From the NCBI GenBank assembly GCA_030267565.1, contig BRXU01000004.1, positions 3,602,501 through 3,666,500 of the forward strand: DNA of 64,000 bases. Reading direction: 5' to 3'. The position numbers and the translations under genes were made by a program. Numbering within the stretch: the stretch's first letter is position 1; each line of letters begins with the position of its first letter. Source of the DNA: Pleodorina starrii (Eukaryota > Chlorophyta > Chlorophyceae > Chlamydomonadales > Volvocaceae). Shown piece by piece: positions 60,801-64,000 of this stretch. The notes below the pieces were generated by a model. The model was not told the origin of the DNA. It did no database searches and saw nothing but the letters and a program-made list of their open reading frames with translations.

Positions 60801-63800
60801 CCGGAATGGGGACAGGGGAGGGGAGGGGACAGGGGAGGGTTGAGGGGAGGCGGCGCCCTGGTGGGGTACATCTGCGGTAGCCGGTGGCGGGGATCGTGTG
60901 TGGGGGGGTAGGAAGAAGGTTGGGGGGAAGGTTTTTGGGCCGGTGCGATGGCGGCGGCGCGCTGCGGGGTTTTGCTAGTGGGCACGTGAAGGGGTTTGGA
61001 GGAAGTGGGCGTGTCGGGTGTTGATGGGGGTGGGGACGTGCGGGAACCTGTCTTTGTTCCCTCCCCTAGCTCTCCTCTCCCCTCCTACCTCTCTCCCTAC
61101 CTCTCCTCACCTCACCTCCCCCTCCCCCCTCCCTGCAGCTACACTCGCTTCCTGCTTGAGGCGCTGCGAGGTCGGGAGATGTACCGCTGGCTGGAGCTGA
61201 CCCCGGCAGCCTGGTACCTGTCGTACATGTACCGCGATCCGTACAACTGGGCGGGGCTGGAGAGCGAGGCGGCGGGGGCGGAGTGGCGGGCGATGGACGA
61301 GCAGACGGGGGCGGGGCAGGAGGGCGAGGAGGGCGGGCCAGCGGCGGACGATGAGCCGGTGGTCAAGTAAGTGGGTCGTAGTGGGTGGGATGGAGGAGGA
61401 GGAGGGTCTTAGTGGCGGCGGAGGTGTTTTGGGTGTGCTGTGTGGTGGGGGTTTTAGGTTTGTCGGTTTACAGGGAAGCAGACGGACGGGGAGGGAAGGG
61501 AAGGGTGGGAGTGCTCGGACGGGGGACTTCCGGCGTCTCGCGGGGAGACAACGGAGCACCACCAAGAGACCCGCAGAGCCGGTTGTAGCTGCCCCACCCT
61601 TCCCTTCCCTGTCCTCGGCGCCCAACCTCCCTCCCCCCGCCCTGAGGCGACTCCCCCGGCGCCCTCAAACACACACACAAACACACATACACACGCACAT
61701 ACACCCGAGGCCCCTCGCATCCCTTCCTCCCAACCTGCCTCCCCCTTGCCCCTCCCCCACCCCCCGCTACCCCCCGATATTTCTCTGATTTGATACCGTT
61801 TACGGGCTCCGGCCTATACGTGGATAACCCCCCGCGCAGGTTCGTGTGGAACCTGAAGGACAATCTGCCCCCCGCAGTTCAACAAGACCTGGTGCTGCTA
61901 CTGACCGAGTTCCTCTACCTGCCTTGGAAGGAGGCCAGGAAGGCGGCGGGGGGGGCAGCGGGGGCGGGGGCAGCGGGGGCCGATGGCGGCAGTCAGGGCG
62001 GAGCGCCGCTGAGTCAGGGCGGGAGCACGCAGGCGGCGGTGGCGGCGACGCGGGCAGAGGAGGTGCAGGTGCGGGGCGGGGAGAGGAGGGCGGGGGGGGA
62101 GGGCGAGGGACGGGCTTGTGCACTCCCCCCCCTCTTGTGTAGACCCGCTTGCAAAGTAGGTTAGGTTAGGTTGGCAGCACAGGGTCGGGGATACATTGCT
62201 GTCGTAGTGAAGGACAGCGCAGGGAAGGACGACGCCATGCAGTTGGTGTATGTGTGTGTGTGTGGTGAGAGGCGGGAGGACTCCAGGAGGGGGTGTGTCG
62301 TGAACTGGTCGCAGAATCAACACCACGGGCGTTGTTAACCCCCTGCCCGCGTCCACCCCTCCCCCCACCACCCGCCGGGCGCCTTCATGACGGGTCCGTT
62401 CGCCGACGTCGCCTCCGTTCCTCTCATCGCTGCGGTTCGCCCTTCTTCCCCCCTCTCATCGCTGCGGTTCGCCCTTCTTCCCCCCTCTCATCGCTGCGGT
62501 TCGCCCTTCTTCCCCCCTCTCATCGCTGCGGTTCGCCCTTCTTCTCCCCTCTCATCGCTGCGGTTCGCCCTTCTTCCCCCCTCTCATCGCTGCGGTTCGC
62601 CCTTCTTCTCCCCTCTCATCGCTGCGGTTCGCCCTTCTTCCCCCCTCTCATCCCCCACCTTACCCACCCGCCCTCCCGCACCTACCCGTTTGCTCCCCCT
62701 CCCCGCAGTCGTCCTTCCTCAAGGCGTTGGTTTCGGAGGTGTTTACGGAGCGGCTGCTTCGGCGGGTGGGCGCCTGGAAGGGCATCACTCCGGGCTGTGC
62801 CCCCGAGTGGGAGTTCCCGCAGCTGGCCGGATCTTACCTGACCAAGGTGGGTGGGTGGCTGGCTGGGTGGGAGGGTGGGAGGGTGACGGACGGGGGACCG
62901 TGGGCGGAGGGAGGGTGGGGGAGGAGGTCCCCTGAAGAGCCCGCGAGGGGCGAGATGCGGGGCTTGTGCTGGGACCAGGGAGGACCTGCCTGCTGCTCGT
63001 CTGCTGCGGCCGCTCAAAACACCCGTTATGTTCTCCACCACTGGGTTTTAAAGGACCCTTCGCCTTTGGATATTGCTGCGGTTCTCCTTTGAAGGCCGCG
63101 ACGTCTGACAATCCCGCCTCTCCCCTTTCCCCCCGTCTTCACTTCGCCCCTCCCCACCTGCACCCCCCCTCCCCCTCGCCGCCCCCCTGTGTGTAGGCGG
63201 AGCTGGGCCACCCCGCGCTTGCCTTTGTGCGTGTGGCCACCCACCTGCTGTCCCTGGACGGGCGGGTTTCGGAGCAAGTGGCTCTGCTGCGGCGGCAGTT
63301 GCTCAAACTGCTCCACGTGAGCGAGTTCGGGTCGGATGCGGAGTTCAGGGAGATGTGCACGCCCTTCGTGATGCCGGACGTGATTTGCGGGTGAGGCGGG
63401 GTGGTGGGGGTGGGGGTGCGGGGGTTGTGGGTTGTGGGGGGCTCATGAAAATGGGAGGGTGGAAAAATGGGGGGTTTAGTTTCCATTCCCCCGCAGCCCC
63501 CGCCCTTCCTTGTCTTCTCCCCACCTTCTTCCCCTCCCTCCATTCCGCCCCCCAATCCCCCAATCCGCCCCTCCCCCCCCCACACACCGCCCCCACACAT
63601 ACCGCCCCCAAACCAACGCACACGACCCCCCTTTCCCCCCTTCCCCCTCCCCCCATACAAAAAACCCACACCCCCACCCTCAGCTTCTGCAACGACTGCC
63701 GTGATCTGGACCTCACTCGCGATGAGGCGCTGGCGCAGCACGACTGGCGCTGCCGCTCCTGCCGCCAGCCCCTGGACACGGCTTCCCTGGAGCGGTGCCT

Positions 63801-64000
63801 GGTGGCGGGTCTGCGGTCCGAGGCGGCCGCCTACCAGACGCAGGACCTGGCGTGTGTCAAGTGCAAGCAGGTGACGTCCGGACACCTCAGGTCGCTGTGC
63901 GGGCTGTGCGGCGGAGGCCTGACCAACACGCGGCGGCCCGAGGGCGCGGCGCGGCGGCTGACGGTGTACCGCAACCTGGCACGGTTTCATGGTTTCGGAG
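43347..64000 (+). CDS. POLE: DNA polymerase epsilon catalytic subunit (runs off the window)
   Basis: Leading-strand replicative polymerase. Exons 1-19: 43347-43553, 43684-43785, 44442-44507, 44843-44902, 45290-45385, 45638-45928, 46170-46403, 46823-46945, 47277-47603, 48387-48635, 49172-49348, 49604-49752, 50149-50308, 50539-50787, 51006-51140, 51502-51714, 52189-52299, 52691-52879, 53192-53341. Exons 20-37: 53679-53856, 54048-54260, 54903-55072, 55448-55936, 56418-56741, 57043-57288, 57443-57643, 58037-58324, 58608-58711, 58850-58978, 59158-59474, 59774-60092, 60557-60775, 61139-61366, 61840-62068, 62709-62846, 63197-63390, 63684-64000. They give 2,530 residues; only about 30 should be missing. 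Proofreading motifs: FDIETT (about 335), [10 protein letters not shown] (about 425), YSVSDAV (about 535). Polymerase motifs: DVAAMYPNI (about 704), [14 protein letters not shown] (about 915), LDTDGIW (about 962), KKRY (about 1061). Cys of [14 protein letters not shown] plus YCQK match the Fe-S site. C-terminal CNDC, CRSC, CVKC and CGLC form the zinc module. Confidence 0.96.
44360..44412 (+). repeat. Dispersed intronic motif (reference copy), POLE intron 2
   Basis: About 50 bp with CGTTCGCTAACGCCGTC, then CTCCGCTGCGGTATCTTC and a T-run ending TTTACC, lying 30 bp before the acceptor. Related copies: 34395-34444, 38003-38043, 49045-49097, 50466-50529 and 62391-62450 in the same orientation, and 37391-37440, 53477-53530 and 58395-58430 in reverse. 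All are intronic. Confidence 0.8.
46123..46153. repeat. Short telomere-like tract in POLE intron 6
   Basis: AAAACCCCTAAAACCCC followed by AAAACCC units resembles the complement of the Chlamydomonas telomere repeat TTTTAGGG, in degenerate form, about 15 bp before the acceptor at 46169. Confidence 0.5.
47843..48242. repeat. Direct tandem duplication of about 200 bp in POLE intron 9
   Basis: 47843-48042 is repeated at 48043-48242, nearly identical except for one 6-bp and one 4-bp indel. Each unit contains TTATTGTCCGGCTCTGG and TTCTTATATAAAGGAGC. Confidence 0.95.
49441..49538. repeat. (TACC)n microsatellite in POLE intron 11
   Basis: About 24 nearly perfect TACC units in a pyrimidine-rich intron, about 65 bp before the acceptor at 49603. 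Confidence 0.97.
52383..52456. repeat. TGTGTA-type microsatellite in POLE intron 17
   Basis: Alternating TG and TATG units in the intron that carries the GC donor. Confidence 0.85.
52889..52946. repeat. (GCGCA)n tandem repeat in POLE intron 18
   Basis: About ten GCGCA units interrupted by AACAG, starting ten bases after the donor at 52880. Confidence 0.9.
55098..55124. repeat. (GGGTT)n repeat in POLE intron 22
   Basis: Five GGGTT units shortly after the splice donor at 55073. Confidence 0.85.
55368..55447. repeat. TGGATCC repeats adjoining the acceptor of POLE exon 23
   Basis: Alternating ATCCATGAAATCC and CCCCTGGATCC units run right up to the CCTAG acceptor at 55447. The acceptor AG lies in a unit otherwise reading AAATCC. 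Confidence 0.8.
57780..57990. repeat. Extremely AT-rich (TAA)n/(TA)n tract in POLE intron 26
   Basis: AATGATAATGATAC units, then about 25 TAA units, then TATAATATAT and TTATTAT stretches, about 210 bp almost without G or C, ending about 45 bp before the acceptor at 58036. A sharp contrast with the GC-rich surroundings; the tract could unwind easily. Confidence 0.97.
61791..61832 (+). repeat. Second dispersed intronic motif, POLE intron 33
   Basis: ATACCGTTTACGGGCTCCGG followed by CTATACGTGGATAACCCC. A second copy lies at 55246-55290 (intron 22), and the right half occurs reversed at 50800-50826 (intron 14). Confidence 0.7.
62421..62652. repeat. 32-bp tandem repeat in POLE intron 34
   Basis: Seven full copies of a 32-bp unit containing CTCTCATCGCTGCGGTTCGC at exact 32-bp spacing (62421, 62453, 62485, 62517, 62549, 62581, 62613), plus a partial copy. 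Two of the copies share a C-to-T variant. Confidence 0.97.

Noticed and set aside
62421..62652. CRISPR-like array
   Set aside because: The 32-bp units are directly adjacent without spacers and lie in an intron of a nuclear gene.

Overview
The window is nuclear DNA from a green alga of the Chlamydomonas/Volvox group (core volvocine algae). The evidence is GC-rich coding sequence, many short GT-AG introns, TGTAA as the likely poly(A) signal, long Ala/Gly/Gln homopolymer inserts in otherwise conserved proteins, secreted Ser-Pro/hydroxyproline-rich glycoproteins, and very many simple repeats. The species cannot be named from sequence alone. Exon joins were worked out by hand from splice sites, reading phase and recalled family alignments. 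Every complete model sums to a multiple of three.

Layout: (1) 1-2099 (+), 3' part of a diflavin NADPH reductase. (2) 3557-5593 (+), myo-inositol-1-phosphate synthase, complete. (3) 7012-9388 (-), small armadillo-repeat protein. (4) 10007-12935 (+), WD40 protein resembling THO-complex subunit 6. (5) about 13-18.1 kb, gene-poor, with a decayed non-LTR retrotransposon fragment, a hairpin (MITE-like) element and small tandem repeats. (6) 18365-28506 (+), three paralogous secreted proline-rich glycoproteins (A, B, C) sharing a roughly 190-residue C-terminal domain I cannot assign. A and B sit in a decaying tandem duplication broken by insertions, and C has a 13-residue Ser-Pro minisatellite. (7) 29829-about 33.7 kb (-), a large Gln/Gly/Ala-rich, probably nuclear protein, divergent from (8) 33996-38638 (+), an LRWD1/ORCA- or EED-like WD40 protein. 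(9) 40900-42822 (-), a probable chloroplast membrane protein, divergent from (10) 43347-64000 (+), the catalytic subunit of DNA polymerase epsilon. The last gene is nearly complete: 37 exons, running off the window inside the C-terminal zinc-finger module.

Most genes are unrelated housekeeping genes. Two possible links stand out: an ORC-associated-like WD40 protein and the leading-strand polymerase lie within 10 kb, and three cell-wall-type glycoproteins are clustered. The most unusual signals are the unassigned secreted-protein domain family with its decaying tandem duplication, and a roughly 50-bp dispersed motif found nine times in both orientations, always inside introns of the two replication-related genes. 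It resembles an introner or short mobile element family.
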